Shown: in pieces, positions 43,716 to 54,615 of the stretch
How positions within the stretch are numbered: the stretch's first letter is position 1
Layout of the letters: every line of letters starts with the position of its first letter
Assembly: GCA_905221615.1 (NCBI GenBank)
Contig: CAJNDT010000136.1
Location: 953,001 to 1,017,000, forward strand
Source: Symbiodinium sp. CCMP2592
Lineage: Eukaryota; Sar; Dinophyceae; Suessiales; Symbiodiniaceae
DNA: 64,000 nucleotides
Reading direction: 5' to 3'
Program-made: the position numbers and the translations under genes
Notes under the pieces: generated by a model
What the model was told of the DNA's origin: nothing
The model's input: only the letters and a program-made list of their open reading frames with translations
The model's database searches: none

Positions 43716-43787
43716 CCACCAGGTTTTCCATATGGGTCTGTCTTTTTTTTGGGGGGTTGAATACTGCTACTGCCCTACACAGCTTAG
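43716..43787 (+). other. intron-like gap within the chain
   Basis: It contains CACCAGGTTTTCC (a good AG|GT donor at 43722/43723), T8 and G6 runs, and CCCTACACAG and CTTAG as acceptor candidates. Removing 43723-43787 joins exons but leaves the TAG at 43713, so no single splice by eye gives a clean frame. It may be an intron plus a small mutation. Confidence 0.3.
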
Positions 43788-43814
43788 GATGCACTCGGGG
43801 CACACGCGCACGGC

Positions 43815-44717
43815 GTGTATGGTGCATTGCTCGCCAGCTTCACTACGGCGAGTCATGCCTTCAGCAAGCATGAACACGCCGTCAACGCTTTTTCCCTCTA
43901 CTACGGCTTGCTCCTTCATATGATGACCAACCGGGCTCGCTTCGGCGACGAGGCCGGCCTGTACAGCATCTCGACCATCACACTGCGAAACCTTTGCTCG
44001 TTGTGTGCCCACGGCATACAATCCACCAGGATTCCGGGACTGGAGCCGAGACTGGTACAGGAGCTGCCCATTGAACATCATTTTGGGCGACTCAAGAGCC
44101 ACTTCCAAGGGCAAGGCTCGATTCGAGATGCTGTGCATGCCCTGAGCCTGGAAGCTGGAAAGCAGGCCCGCTGCTTGGAGCATGTGGCTGACCCTTCAGA
44201 GCTCGATGCCCGGACCAGTGCCGAGTCCAGGGAAGCCCTGGGTGCAGATGAGATCCTGGAGTGTGCCAAGGAGGGCTTGGCAGCTGCTTTGCAGTTCCAG
44301 GCTTTCTTGATGCCGGACGACAGGCCCGAGGATCTGTATGAGCACCTGCGGAAATGGTACCCCGCGATTGGTCACAAGCTGCTTACGCAGCGAGAACTCC
44401 CAGAGGAGGAGATGGAGGACTTCCTGGGCCTCTCCGCCCAGGAGCTGACATTGGACGAGATGAAGGAGCTCACGGCCGGGAAGGAGGGACCCGAGAATCC
44501 GCAGAAGCAGGCATCGGGTCCAGAGGACAAGCAGCTTCTGCAGTCCATAGAGGATCGAGCTTTGCTGCGAGCAAAGCTGCGAGGAGAAATCGAGGCCACG
44601 GCGACAGACGACCTCGACGATTCCGTGTGCGAGGATGGAGGCTTTGTCCAGCCGGATCCCGATGACACCGAGGGAGTGATGCCTCTGCCTGAGGAGTCTT
44701 TTGGGGTTCAGGGATAG
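43815..44717 (+). CDS. C-terminal transposase-like segment with Glu motif
   Basis: The frame is open from about 43788 ('DALGAHAHGVYGALLASF'); the first start codon is GTG 43815. 'TTASHAFSKHEHAVNAFSL' and 'ISTITLRNLCSLCAHGIQ' are helical. 'LPIEHHFGRLKSHF' (Glu87) is the kind of Glu-containing helix that completes a DDE triad in many eukaryotic transposases. The rest is acidic and helical ('LPEEEMEDFLGLSAQELTLD', 'DDLDDSVCEDGG'), ending 'EESFGVQG' before TAG. A heptamer-like insertion (44731-44792) follows. Likely the continuation of the same protein. Confidence 0.45.
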   Translation: MYGALLASFTTASHAFSKHEHAVNAFSLYYGLLLHMMTNRARFGDEAGLYSISTITLRNLCSLCAHGIQSTRIPGLEPRLVQELPIEHHFGRLKSHFQGQGSIRDAVHALSLEAGKQARCLEHVADPSELDARTSAESREALGADEILECAKEGLAAALQFQAFLMPDDRPEDLYEHLRKWYPAIGHKLLTQRELPEEEMEDFLGLSAQELTLDEMKELTAGKEGPENPQKQASGPEDKQLLQSIEDRALLRAKLRGEIEATATDDLDDSVCEDGGFVQPDPDDTEGVMPLPEESFGVQG

Positions 44718-44730
44718 GGGTTTCTGGTGG

Positions 44731-44792
44731 AGGGTTGAGGGTTAAGGTTTTAAGGGTTTAAGGGTTTAAGGGTCAAGGGTTCCGGGTTTAGA
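44731..44792 (+). repeat. telomere-like heptamer run between coding segments
   Basis: GGGTTTAAGGGTTTAAGGG and related TTTAAGGG octamers. It sits between two coding-like segments and is followed by CCTAG|CTGCCAGG, which resembles a 3' splice site, so it may be in an intron. Confidence 0.7.
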
Positions 44793-45664
44793 GTCCTAGC
44801 TGCCAGGAGCCATCTCTCGAGGAGGGCCAGAAGCAGCCCAAGACCTTGAGAGATGTCATGCGGATTGCAGTGTCGCAGAAGCTGTCTTGCTTCGACATGG
44901 GCGAGCCGAGTGCGACAGGCGAGCTGGCGATCGTCCGACGAGTTTCGGCTATGCTGCCAGGCATGCGAAGCTTCATGAGCTACACTCGAGGGGCTGAGGG
45001 GCTGCTCTCCTGGGCATGGCTGGACACGCAGAGTCAGGCCAAGGACAATGCTTGGAATGTCGGCCAGCATCAGCTTGCGAAAGCTCGTTTGGCCCAGGGC
45101 TTGTGCAAGATGCGAATGGCACGAAGCACTGCATGGCAGCAGAGTCAGGCCAAAGCCATCCGCGATGTCACCAAGAAGGTGGCCGAAAGTGGCATTGCCA
45201 AAGCTGGCCAAGGCGTCATCGAGCCAGCGAGCTTCAGCCCTTTATTCCAGGAGGATGGCACTTACCAGATTCTCGCGATCAAGGGCAAGGCATGCTATGC
45301 TTCTGCACCGAGGGTCGTCCTGGGCTGTGTTCAAGCCGTGTTTCGCGGCAGTGTCGTGAGACGTGGCACCGCGACCTACAAGTGCGGAGGGCCTTGCAGC
45401 ATCGCACTGCCATCGTCCTCCACTCGGGTCTTGCATTGCACGGAGTTCTCAGAGAAGGAGGGCGGCTGGTTCGAGACGTCTTGTGCCTCTCAGCCATTGG
45501 TGATCGAGGCGGAAGATGTGCTGGGGGAGCTCGCAATTTCGAGGCAGGCGATCAGTGCAAGCAGGCTACGCATCCTTTTGACCCCGGCATCCCTGGCAGC
45601 ATTGCAGTACATGAGGACTTCGGCTTTCAAGCTTCCCAAGGTATCCGAGAGCAAGGCATCCTGA
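44792..45664 (+). CDS. coding-like C-terminal segment, unknown
   Basis: Open from 44792 to 45664 (first start-like codon TTG 44846, first ATG 44858). It reads as a well-composed protein: 'MRIAVSQKLSCFDMGEPSA', 'GELAIVRRVSAMLPGMRSFM', helical Gln/Ala/Lys-rich middle ('QAKDNAWNVGQHQLAKARLA'), then beta-like segments ('TYQILAIKGKACYASAPRVV', 'TATYKCGGPCSIALPSSSTR'), ending 'KLPKVSESKAS'. I do not recognise the family. It may be the last part of the transposon protein or an independent gene captured beside it. It is on the same strand with the same base usage as the segments before it. The other plus-strand frame at 45016-45885 is judged a shadow. Confidence 0.45.
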   Translation, partial: SPSCQEPSLEEGQKQPKTLRDVMRIAVSQKLSCFDMGEPSATGELAIVRRVSAMLPGMRSFMSYTRGAEGLLSWAWLDTQSQAKDNAWNVGQHQLAKARLAQGLCKMRMARSTAWQQSQAKAIRDVTKKVAESGIAKAGQGVIEPASFSPLFQEDGTYQILAIKGKACYASAPRVVLGCVQAVFRGSVVRRGTATYKCGGPCSIALPSSSTRVLHCTEFSEKEGGWFETSCASQPLVIEAEDVLGELAISRQAISASRLRILLTPASLAALQYMRTSAFKLPKVSESKAS

Positions 45665-46220
45665 AGTACCCTGTGAAAAAAACCACGGGTGACGATTCAG
45701 AGCTTTCGTGGTCGTTCATGGAGCGGAATCGTCGCTGGGGTTCAGTGGCTTTTCGTGATTGGAGCAAAGCTCCGATCGGGGATTTGGGGCGACGCGACAC
45801 CGGGTGCCAACACTGCTTGAAGACGGCCAAGTTTCCAGCCACATATGTTGACCTGTCCTGGTGTCGCTTGTGCCCTCCTGGCTAGAGTTGCGAATCACGC
45901 ACTCGGACGAGGGGCACAAAAAAGTCGCATATGCAGTGCTTGCAGTGCTCTGTTTCCTGCTCTTGATTTGCTCATGCCGGCATGTTCCATGCCCCGAGGT
46001 TTCATCCGGAAGGGTATGGCTTGACCACGGTGGCGGGGTGCTCATTACTCTTGCTGCTCTTGACTTTTTCCTGTCGGCAAGTCACTTTCCGTGCCCCGAG
46101 GTTTCATGGATGTGACTTTACCATGGTGCTAGCCCCGGAGTGACACGTCTCTTGCACCAAGAAGCTGATGTCTGGTTCTGTCGAGGTTGGGGTCTACTCG
46201 ACTCGGACATGCACATCCCA
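45665..46220. other. unrecognised stretch with ~100-bp imperfect duplication
   Basis: TTCCATGCCCCGAGGTTTCAT at about 45985 and TTCCGTGCCCCGAGGTTTCAT at about 46088 mark two copies of an imperfect repeat that also shares CTGCTCTTGA upstream. No gene supported. Confidence 0.5.
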
Positions 46221-46238
46221 GCGAGAGGGAGACAGCGA

Positions 46239-46299
<61 letters not shown>

Positions 46300-46306
46300 C
46301 GAGAGG

Positions 46307-46337
<31 letters not shown>

Positions 46338-46409
46338 CGAGAGCGAGAGCGAGAGCGGGAGCGGGAGCGGGAACGGGAACGGGAACGGGAACGGGAACGG
46401 GAACGGGAC
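46221..46409. repeat. graded purine microsatellite GA to GAGAGC to GGGAAC
   Basis: About 190 bp, almost all purine on the plus strand apart from C at hexamer spacing. (GA)n on the left changes to (GAGAGC)n, then (GAGCGG)/(GGGAGC) and finally (GGGAAC)n. Arg/Glu and Leu/Ser frames across it are artefacts. Confidence 0.95.
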
Positions 46410-46557
46410 GGGTGCGACAGGGACAGGAAGAAGGAGAGAGGGAGATTTCGCGACATCTCTGAGCACACTTGTCCAAGCTGTCCATCCCCATCAACGTCGC
46501 TGCCGATTTTCAGCCGCTCTTAGACACAGGGTCCCTAACCCCCCAACACACACCCCC

Positions 46558-46654
46558 CATGCCAGGAAAAAAACGCGGTCAGGAAAATTTGCTTTTCCCG
46601 ACCCCCCCCCCCCACCCCCCCCCGAGATAAACAGGGGGGATCTTGCAGACATGG
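46558..46654. mobile_element. element related to family H, opposite orientation
   Basis: CATGCCAGGAAAA at the left; then a hairpin with GGTCAGGAAAA against TTTTCCCGACC (one mismatch), long C runs, GAGATAAACAGGGGGGATC and TTGCAGACATGG at the right. Read on the minus strand its end (CCATGTCTGCAAGATCCCCC) resembles the left end of 31153-31292. It marks the right edge of the coding-like region. Confidence 0.4.
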
Positions 46655-47048
46655 AAGGACGCTGCTGAAGTTGTTGTGTCTTCCTTGCAGTGGTGTCCTT
46701 ATTGATTAGTTGTGTCTGCTGTGTCTGCTGACTGGATGTTGCATGGCAACTCAAATTCGCTTGGCCCCTATATGCAGAACTTGCAACCCACACCCTGAAC
46801 CTTGTAGATGCTTGGACTAGATCAGCCCAATCTGAAAATGACTCACCCTTGAAAAGCAAGGCCACCATGACTTCGTTACACTCACGCTTTGACTCCAAAT
46901 AATGGCTTCTTCTTTCCAGCCAGGCGCAGCGCGGCAAAGGCGAAGGCGAAAGCCAGAGCTTGATACCCGGACCTAGCAAGTTGCGTTCTCAATACGCGGA
47001 ACTCATAGCAAGAAGCCGTACACCGTGGAAGGTATGTCTCTACAATCT

Positions 47049-47154
47049 CTATTATTTGCTTAAGAACCCCCAAAAAATCAAAAATATATTCCTTATAGGG
47101 ATAATATAGGGATTATTATTTTTATTTTTTGGTGGGTTCTTAAGCAAATAGTAG
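47049..47154. mobile_element. near-perfect palindrome, family F
   Basis: About 106 bp. CTATTATTTGCTTAAGAACC at the left pairs with GGTTCTTAAGCAAATAGTAG at the right, and AAAAAATCAAAAATA pairs roughly with TATTTTTATTTTTT further in. Only one copy in the window. A young foldback or MITE-like element is likely. Confidence 0.7.
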
Positions 47155-47398
47155 ATCCTCGGAAGGCTTCGGTGTTACCAGGGCCCGGAACGAGGCGCAC
47201 CCAGAGCCTCAAATGTTTCCTCAGACATCACGAACAGCCGTCATGAAGCCACGCACCTACGATCTTTGGGGTGCAGATGCCTGGGATGAAATGTGATGGC
47301 ATAGAAATGCTGCAGGTTGGGACATTGGACATTGCAAGTTCCCGGAGAGCCCGGTATGCCATAGTGAAGCGGTTCAACTGACATCATATTGACCATCC

Positions 47399-47506
47399 TA
47401 ATATAGGGGCCTTAATAATTACCTATACTATCTTGGAAGTTCCTGTTTATAACTATAGTATAAGGGGCTCTAAAGCCCTAGTCCAAGTATTAAGGCCCCT
47501 ATATTA
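47399..47506. mobile_element. palindromic MITE-like element, family B copy 6
   Basis: The best-preserved copy: TAATATAGGGGCCTTAATAA at the left and TATTAAGGCCCCTATATTA at the right. The core is TTCCTGTTTATAACTATAGT. About 108 bp. Confidence 0.75.
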
Positions 47507-48869
47507 CTATATCATACAACCCTCATAGTCACCCTTATTGTTCCCTTTCAAGGGAACCCTGTTCTACTTATTAAGGCCCCTATATCCTTGGTATAAGGGC
47601 TCTTCCTTTTTTCAGGGCCGGGCCACAGTTGCTCCCGATTTCTCCGAGGCCAAGAGGAAAACAAACAGCAGCAGGCGCCGCTCGGGAAATGGACTTTAAA
47701 GGGATTAATGTTCCTTTAAAGGGATCTATAAGGGCTCTATATGGCTTCCTTTACGGGGATATATAAGGGTTCTATCAGGGTTCCTTCCAAGGGATCTACA
47801 GGGGGGTTAGCATTTAAGGTTTAGGCTCAGGGGTGAGAGTCTATTGAGGTAGACCCCTGATGAGTCAGCCCCTGTCCGTAAACAAGGGCTTTTGTACGGA
47901 TCCGAATATAGAGGCCCTTCAAGAAGCAGTGTTTAGTTTTCAGGAGTCTGTTTCAATGCAGTTCGGTCCGCTTCAGAAGCTGAAAATACAGCTCAAGAAC
48001 TCAGGAGTAAAACTTCATAGCATTGCTTACGCACATTCCTGAAAAAGGGGGAATTGGACTGTTCACCAAGGCCTTGTTCGAACCAGTAGGACCCCTAGCT
48101 CCGTACCGAGGCCTGGGAGAATGCGTAAAGGAGCCTTTCAATTAAATTCAAAGGAAACCCTATTCTATCAGGGCCGGGCGGCTCTCTCCGAACCGCGACA
48201 AGCAGCCGGAACGCCGAGACCTCGTGGTTCCGAGCTCTTGCAAAGCTCAAGAAAAAGCGCAGTAGCAAGAGGTTTAGGGTTTATAGGGGATAACGGAACT
48301 TCAGGATCACAGTTTAGAGTTTTAGGGTTTAGGGCTCAGCTCAGGGTCGCCTTTTGGAGGTCAGAGGCTTTAGGGATGTTTAGGGTTTAGGGTTTCTTCA
48401 ACATGGGGACCCAGACTAGGATCCGGTTAGGGAAGAATGAAAATTACATAGGAATCTCATCACGGCTTTAGTCAAGGCACCATGTCAGGCTGTTGAGTTT
48501 TAGTTGTGATCTTGACAGTAGCTCACAGAAGCATAGGCACTGTATGCTTGGCGTACAACAGCGTTTGCAAAGGGGTGTATGTCTTCCAAAATTGCTGGGT
48601 GGTAGGGGATTCTCGTGGCACTATACCCTCTCTTTTTAGTCTCCACATCAAGTCTGAACAGCTTTCGCCAGAAAATACGTACTGTTGGTACTAATAAGAC
48701 GGCTGAACGACCCAACAGCAGGGATTTGGGGCTGAAGGGTTCGTTTTGGGGTCTCCAACAACTGGAGGTTTGAGCTCATGGTAAGCAAGCACCTACAATG
48801 CAGCTCCTATACGCTCCAGATTTCGGATATAGCATGAGAACATGGAACATCGAGGTTATGGCTCTGGTA

Positions 48870-49550
48870 TAATACAAGGGCCCTAACAACTAGAATGGGG
48901 TTGTAGAGTACAGTGTAAGTATATTCAGGAACCCTAAGGGATAGCATTGAAAGCGCTGGGATTTTGTGATCATATATGTCATGTCAGCACCAGAGTATGG
49001 CTTCATTTTGTTATGAACACATCTCTCCAAGCACTAGCCCCCATTTACACTTTGCTTCGCACATAATAATTAGCGGTCCTTCAAGCTTAAAAACTGCAAT
49101 TGCATCTTGTTGCCAAAAGGTATGGAAATCGATCTACTGACGCGAAAGGCAAGTTACACCTTGAAAGGCTTAAGTCTTTGAGCTGAATACACTGGGCCAG
49201 TGCTCTCAAGTTTCATGAAGTACACATCTAGTACCCGGTAATCATTTCGGCCTCTACATGAGTTTAGTTTAATCTCAGAACCCTGAACCATAAACCCTCC
49301 ACCCGACACCATGTTTGGATTCATGAACCTAGGTTCTGGTATAGCGTCAGAGGCCTATGTGTAATGATCTACAGGGGCCCCGAGAAATGGTTGTCGTAGT
49401 TATTCCGACTTTTTTACATTATGAAAACTGTAGTTTAAGGGACCTCAGGCACGCCCCCGGCGCCTCGGAGCGCCTCTCGTGCTCAAACGAAGTACGAGCC
49501 TCAGAGGGACCGGGAGGGCTAAGGTTTCTTCAGGCTTCAGGATAGGTTAT
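48870..49550. repeat. dispersed duplicated block I, copy 1
   Basis: It shares, in the same order, several segments with 63360-63745: GTAAGTATATTCAGGA, CCTGAACCATAAACCCTCCA, GGTTCTGGTATAG, TTTAAGGGACCTCAGGCACG and CTCGTGCTCAAACGAAGTAC. This copy is longer by about 300 bp. Non-coding. Confidence 0.75.
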
Positions 49551-52500
49551 GATAGTTTTGTTTCGGGGTTGTAGGCGCCACGTTTGGATTTGGAGTTGGC
49601 CATTGGGGTTTCGGGCTCTAGATAGCTTGAGTAGGTTAAGGCTTGAGGCCGAGGGATTTCTGGTTTAGGGTCTAGAAGGTTAGCCTCATTGGTTTAGGGG
49701 TGGGGTGCAGTGGGCGTTGGAGCTCATGCATTTTGCCTCAGGACCTTCGGCGGCTTGTGGTGAAGGGTTTCAGGCTTCCATGGCCTTTGCAGTACGGCAT
49801 GAATCATTGAATCCTATGATTACTACGACTGTTATCTGTTATCATCAGGGTTGCTATTAGTATTCTGATTATTTCTTTGGTTAGTACTCTATTCATGTTA
49901 TTATGATAGTATCATGATTATGATTCATCGAATCCTCTTGTTTGACCTGAAGGCGGCGATGCTTCTGGCACGAAAAGGACCTGCGAAGCTATCCCTGGTA
50001 GTCACAGGGGCTCGGGGCTCCTTCTTACTAGTATTGTTATGAACTACTTGTCTTTCTGTTACACATATCATGATAAGTTCATACCCCCTGAACCCTAAAC
50101 CCTCTTATAGTGCTACGCTCCTCCCTCTAAGTGGCCACGTCGCATCCAAGCAAGGAAAGCCCCGAAAGCCGCCCCGAAAGCCGCCCCGGAGCCGAGCCCG
50201 GGACCTGGCGGCGCCATGCGGATTTGATGGTTTCCCTTTAAGGATAGGGGGGTTTTCTGGAACACCATGTGTTGGGGGTTGCAGGTAGGCTCCGGGTCAT
50301 TCAAAGGTTATCAGAGGGTTTCCGGTAAAGGCCATGGCCATCATAGTGGTCTCGATCGGTTTAGTATTCCTTTTAAGGTGCTACTATAAGGGCTGCCATA
50401 GGTATCCCACCGATGCGCTTCAAGAAGGGTGTCACGAAAGGGTCTACCTTGGTGTTGTGGCATCAGAGTCCTGACTGTCAGCCTGAGCTCCAACTCTCCG
50501 AACCTCGAAACTTGGATCAAGACCCTAAACCCCCAAACTCCTAAACCACAATAATAGATCCCCCACGGACCCTTATTATAGATCCCCTTTAAAGGGAGCC
50601 CTAAACTACTCCAAAGACCCTCAACTAGGCTTAATCCAGGCCCGAAGCACGCCATACTTAGCTCCAACCCGAGAGCCTGCAGTTTGCTTGAGGGGTAACA
50701 ACCATGTATACAAAGAATGGGATCCCTTTAGGGGTTCGTGACAGGGATCTACAAGGGCTTCTAAAGGGTCTCTGAATTAGGGTATAACAAGCACCCTAAA
50801 AGGGACCCTAATTGCGAGAACTACAGTGGTGGATTCGAGTTCGTGTCGCTAAACCTTGCAGAGTGGTCCCTTGAACCTTCTCTGGCTGGACGCTCAGGGG
50901 GAAGGGGGTATTTGTGCCGTTAGACCGTTGGCTTTGAGGGCCAGGTTTGGACAAGTCCTACTTGAAGAATGAGGGGATGCTTGTAAGACAGACGGTTTTA
51001 CGAAGTCCTTTGCTCCTTCAAGCAGTGGCTCAGAGTTCGAAGCATCTGTGTTGAAGGGTCTGGCGCGTATCCCGCGATTCAGGGTACAATAGTTTACAGG
51101 GTGTTGGGACGACGGAACACCTTTGTCCGAACCCCGGACACCACGTTTCCGTGGGAAGCATGTAAATTAACGTGAATTCTACGCTCTACAGACACCCACA
51201 ACAAGTCGCGACCCGAACCCTTAAAAGCTCCCAACCAGAAAACCCGACAGCTCTGCACGCTCCACCCTGAACCCCTAAACCATCTTGAATGCATCATCCG
51301 AGGCGCCACTAGCACGCCTGCGGTGCGAACCCTCGACTGAGCTGCAGCTGCTGCACCAGTGCCATTGTTTCCTCAATTCCCAAGAAGCAAGGGTTTGCAA
51401 ACAACCCGACCCTTGCGCCGTGTGGGGTGTGGGCGTTTGTGAGCATCATCACTGCTCTTGTTCTCGATTGCAATCTTACTACAAGAAACCAGCTCCCCTC
51501 TACGGCACGACCAAGCCCCCCCAAGCTCTAAACTTTTCGATAAAAGCCTGAAGCCCGGATTGGGGCCCCGGGATGTGCGAGCTTCGTGGGTGAGATAGCT
51601 CCCGAACATCGGTTGAGCTTCTCCCTCTTGGACGCCAGTGGCCGAAGATGAAAGAGGATCCTTCTGGCTCTTGCGCTTGGGCCCAGACCCGAAATTCTGA
51701 ATTAGGCTTTGTAAGCACGCAAGACCACAAGTGGAGGAATGTTTCTTCTGTCCCCGTCCTGGCCATGCCAGTGCCAAGAGGTTTCGAATTGGTCACAGCA
51801 CCCGATCTGTGAGCCTGCCCCATGGTGGTGCGTGGTGAATAGGGCACACGAGGGCCCCGCGCTGCTGCCAAAACGACCGTAATTCACGAATGCTTCTCAG
51901 ACTCTAGTCGTTTCCTGCACGAGGGCGCCGGGCGTTCATCTAGGGTTTTGAGCTCCGGATTATTGGAAATGTCTGACAAGGGAAGCCCTCGTTGCTTGGC
52001 ATTTGCTGCAGGTCCAAAAGATCGTGGGCACTTTCCGCAGCGTTCAATATTCAAGCAGCAGAACATGGATCCGAGATCCCCGTGGTGTCAAACTCCCAGG
52101 TTACCACGATGCAGCAATGCAACATGTGCAGTACGTAGTGTCCATGTGACTACTTCTTCTCACTACTACACTACAATTATCCAGCGGTTGCAGTACTCGC
52201 GACAGTCATGGCATCATACTTCTTCTCAGTGGTATCCCCCGGAGACTTTACGACTTTAAGTGCTTAAGTCTTTCTCGAGCTTTCCCTGGCGGCCCCCCAG
52301 TGTTCCGCGGCTCAAGGTTGAAGGGTTCCTTTAGAATTTGCATTAAACGTTCCGTTGAGAAGTCGCTTTGCCAGGTTCTATAAGGGTTCCATAAGGGCTT
52401 CAGGTTCGATTTAGGATACGGATGAAGTAAATGATCGGAGTAGATATAAGCGCAGCATCGACAATAGCCATCATTGTAGCCTTATTCAGGTGGTACCAAC

Positions 52501-53233
52501 ACCAGTGATCTGCTTGATCATCCGAGGTATGTAATAGCATCGCGAAACTCAAGACGAATCGCAATGTACCAGATCGGTCAACAGCATAGCTGTCATCATA
52601 CTGACGCTTGGTACCTTTCCGGAGTGGGCAGTTGACGGTTTGGCATGACTTGCATCTTCATTGCAATTATGGTTGTGAATCACAGCCATTGTCTTTGTTC
52701 TGCTGTGTGCTGAGGCCGTTGCCACCGTTTCTCACAAATCGCCATCTTACTGTCGCTGAAACCACCACCAGCACTAGCATTGCCATTGCCGGCAAACAAC
52801 GAGAAAGACGACGGAACACCAGCACGACGACCTCTCAGACCATAGCTGCTGATGCTGCTACTACGACGACGCAGCTACTTTATGTAGGCCACTTGCATGG
52901 TTGATTTGCCCTCAGTGGATGTAGCAGGGCATTATTTATTTACGAAGATGCTGGAGAGGGCTTTGGGTGCCTAGCTGTTTCTTTCAGCCTTGCGGCAGAG
53001 GTTGAAGCAGGCAAGCAAATCACCGACAAGAAACAGAGAGAGGTCAACAGAAAACGCTTTCATCCCTTAAGATTCATACAAACTCGGCCCGAAACCCGAA
53101 ACCGCAAAGTCTAAACCTTAAACGCTAGATTAGTTTACATCAATGCAGGGCCTCGGTTGTTTCTGAGCCAAAGCCGAAAGTGGCGCTCCTACAGTTCCTT
53201 TAAGGAGTTCTAGGGTCTCTATATACAATCAAT

Positions 53234-53238
53234 CAATA

Positions 53239-53291
<53 letters not shown>

Positions 53292-53292
53292 A
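53234..53292. repeat. TA/TG microsatellite
   Basis: ATATATAT, CATATATA and TGTGTGTG runs. Confidence 0.9.
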
Positions 53293-54426
53293 TTTGGGTC
53301 CAGCCTGGTCCAAACGTCCCACAGCTTCAAGCTTCCAACTCCTCGGTGGCACAGCCCCTAAAACCCACAACCCCCAAACCCTAACCCTAAAACTCCGAAC
53401 CCTCAAAACCCTAAACCCCTAAACTCTAAACTCCTACCCCTTACTAAAATAGCCCTAAACAAAGCCCCAAGACCCCAATCTCAGGCCTGAAGGCCTGATC
53501 TTCTTCTGCTCGCGCTGGAGTCCGAGACGGCCTAAGTGAGCTGGGGATTCCGGGATGAAGCTTCAGAGGTTTACTGGGTCTGGGTTCCTTTGAAGGGTAG
53601 TATAGGAGTTCCTTCAAGGGATCCATAGGGTTTGGGGTTTAGGGTTTAGTGTTTAGGGTCCAGGGTTTAGGGTTAAGATTGGGAGTTTTGGGGCTCCTGT
53701 AAGTTCCCAGACCAAGAGTCGTAGCACTCTTCACGGTGTGGGCCCATGGTCGTAACATTTTCTAAAACTACACGAGAAACGACTTGGTCTGCCCCTCCCC
53801 TTCCTATTAGTGCCAACACAATCCTCGCTTGGTTCCAATCCTGAATCCTAAGCCGGTTTAGGGTGAAGGCTCAAGCCTGGTGCAGTTGAGGCTCAGTATC
53901 TAAGCGCCGCGCTCCGTGTGACGTCGTTGGAGCCACAGTACACGCTCAACCTTGCCGTAAACCTCAGAAGCAACGCAATGCCAAAGAGCCTTCAGAGCCT
54001 AAAACCCAAATCCAAGATTCCACATATTCCTTCAGAGTCCTAAACTCCAACACCCTTAGTTTCCTCATAACATATCAGCTCTTTGTGGGCTGCTTCTTGT
54101 CCAGTTCGAACCACATCCCCACGCCCGAAACCCTTAAACGCGGCATGAACACGTCTTACCCCGAAATCTGAAGCCCACGTCCTTGTCTGAACCCGAGCCC
54201 AAGCCCCTAAACGCCACGAGCCCCCAATCCCCACCCGTAGGATCTGACACATCATCAGAGGGTCATACGGTATGAGCTTCAAAATAGTCATGTACCGATC
54301 CACCGGTAAGCAGTACCCATTCCCGCTTGACTTGTATCCAGGCAAATGGCAGCTCCTTTGCAGCATCTGCTGTCTGGTGTTTTGTATACATAGCACAGGT
54401 ACTTCAATAAGGATTGCAGGACGGTG

Positions 54427-54615
54427 ATGCATGAGTGTGGCGATGTGGTGTTCATATAAATGGCGGTGACGAGGTGAAGTGGACGTCATCAGGCTGATGC
54501 ATGAAGGTGACGGTGGCGCTCATGCCGATGGTGGCGAAGTGGAGGGCATCAGTGTGATACATGCAGCTGGCGATGCCCTGGTCATATTGATGGCTGCTAG
54601 TTACTGCTAGTTGGA
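54427..54615. repeat. degenerate ~60-70-bp minisatellite
   Basis: GATGCATGAG, GATGCATGAA and GATACATGCA head three units at about 54427, 54497 and 54557, each with GGCGATG/GGTGACG and TGGACGTCATCA / TGGAGGGCATCA segments. Low-complexity; the frames across it are not convincing. Confidence 0.6.

Larger units (their letters stand above)
46655..54426. other. long non-coding block
   Basis: About 7.8 kb without a supported gene. It contains palindromic elements at 47049-47154 and 47399-47506, AAGGGATCTATA-type repeats at 47695-47800 and 50720-50790, heptamers near 48265-48390, 53353-53440 and 53625-53670, duplicated block I copy 1 (48870-49550), AT/ATTATG-rich DNA at 49820-49930 and a TA/TG microsatellite at 53234-53292. 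The stretches 51000-52600, 52600-53200 and 53700-54420 hold only short overlapping frames on both strands. Confidence 0.55.

Noticed and set aside
45016-45885. 289-codon frame overlapping the C-terminal coding-like segment
   Set aside because: Same strand, different register; composition (Arg, His, Cys, Gly rich) is that of a shadow of the better frame ending at 45664.
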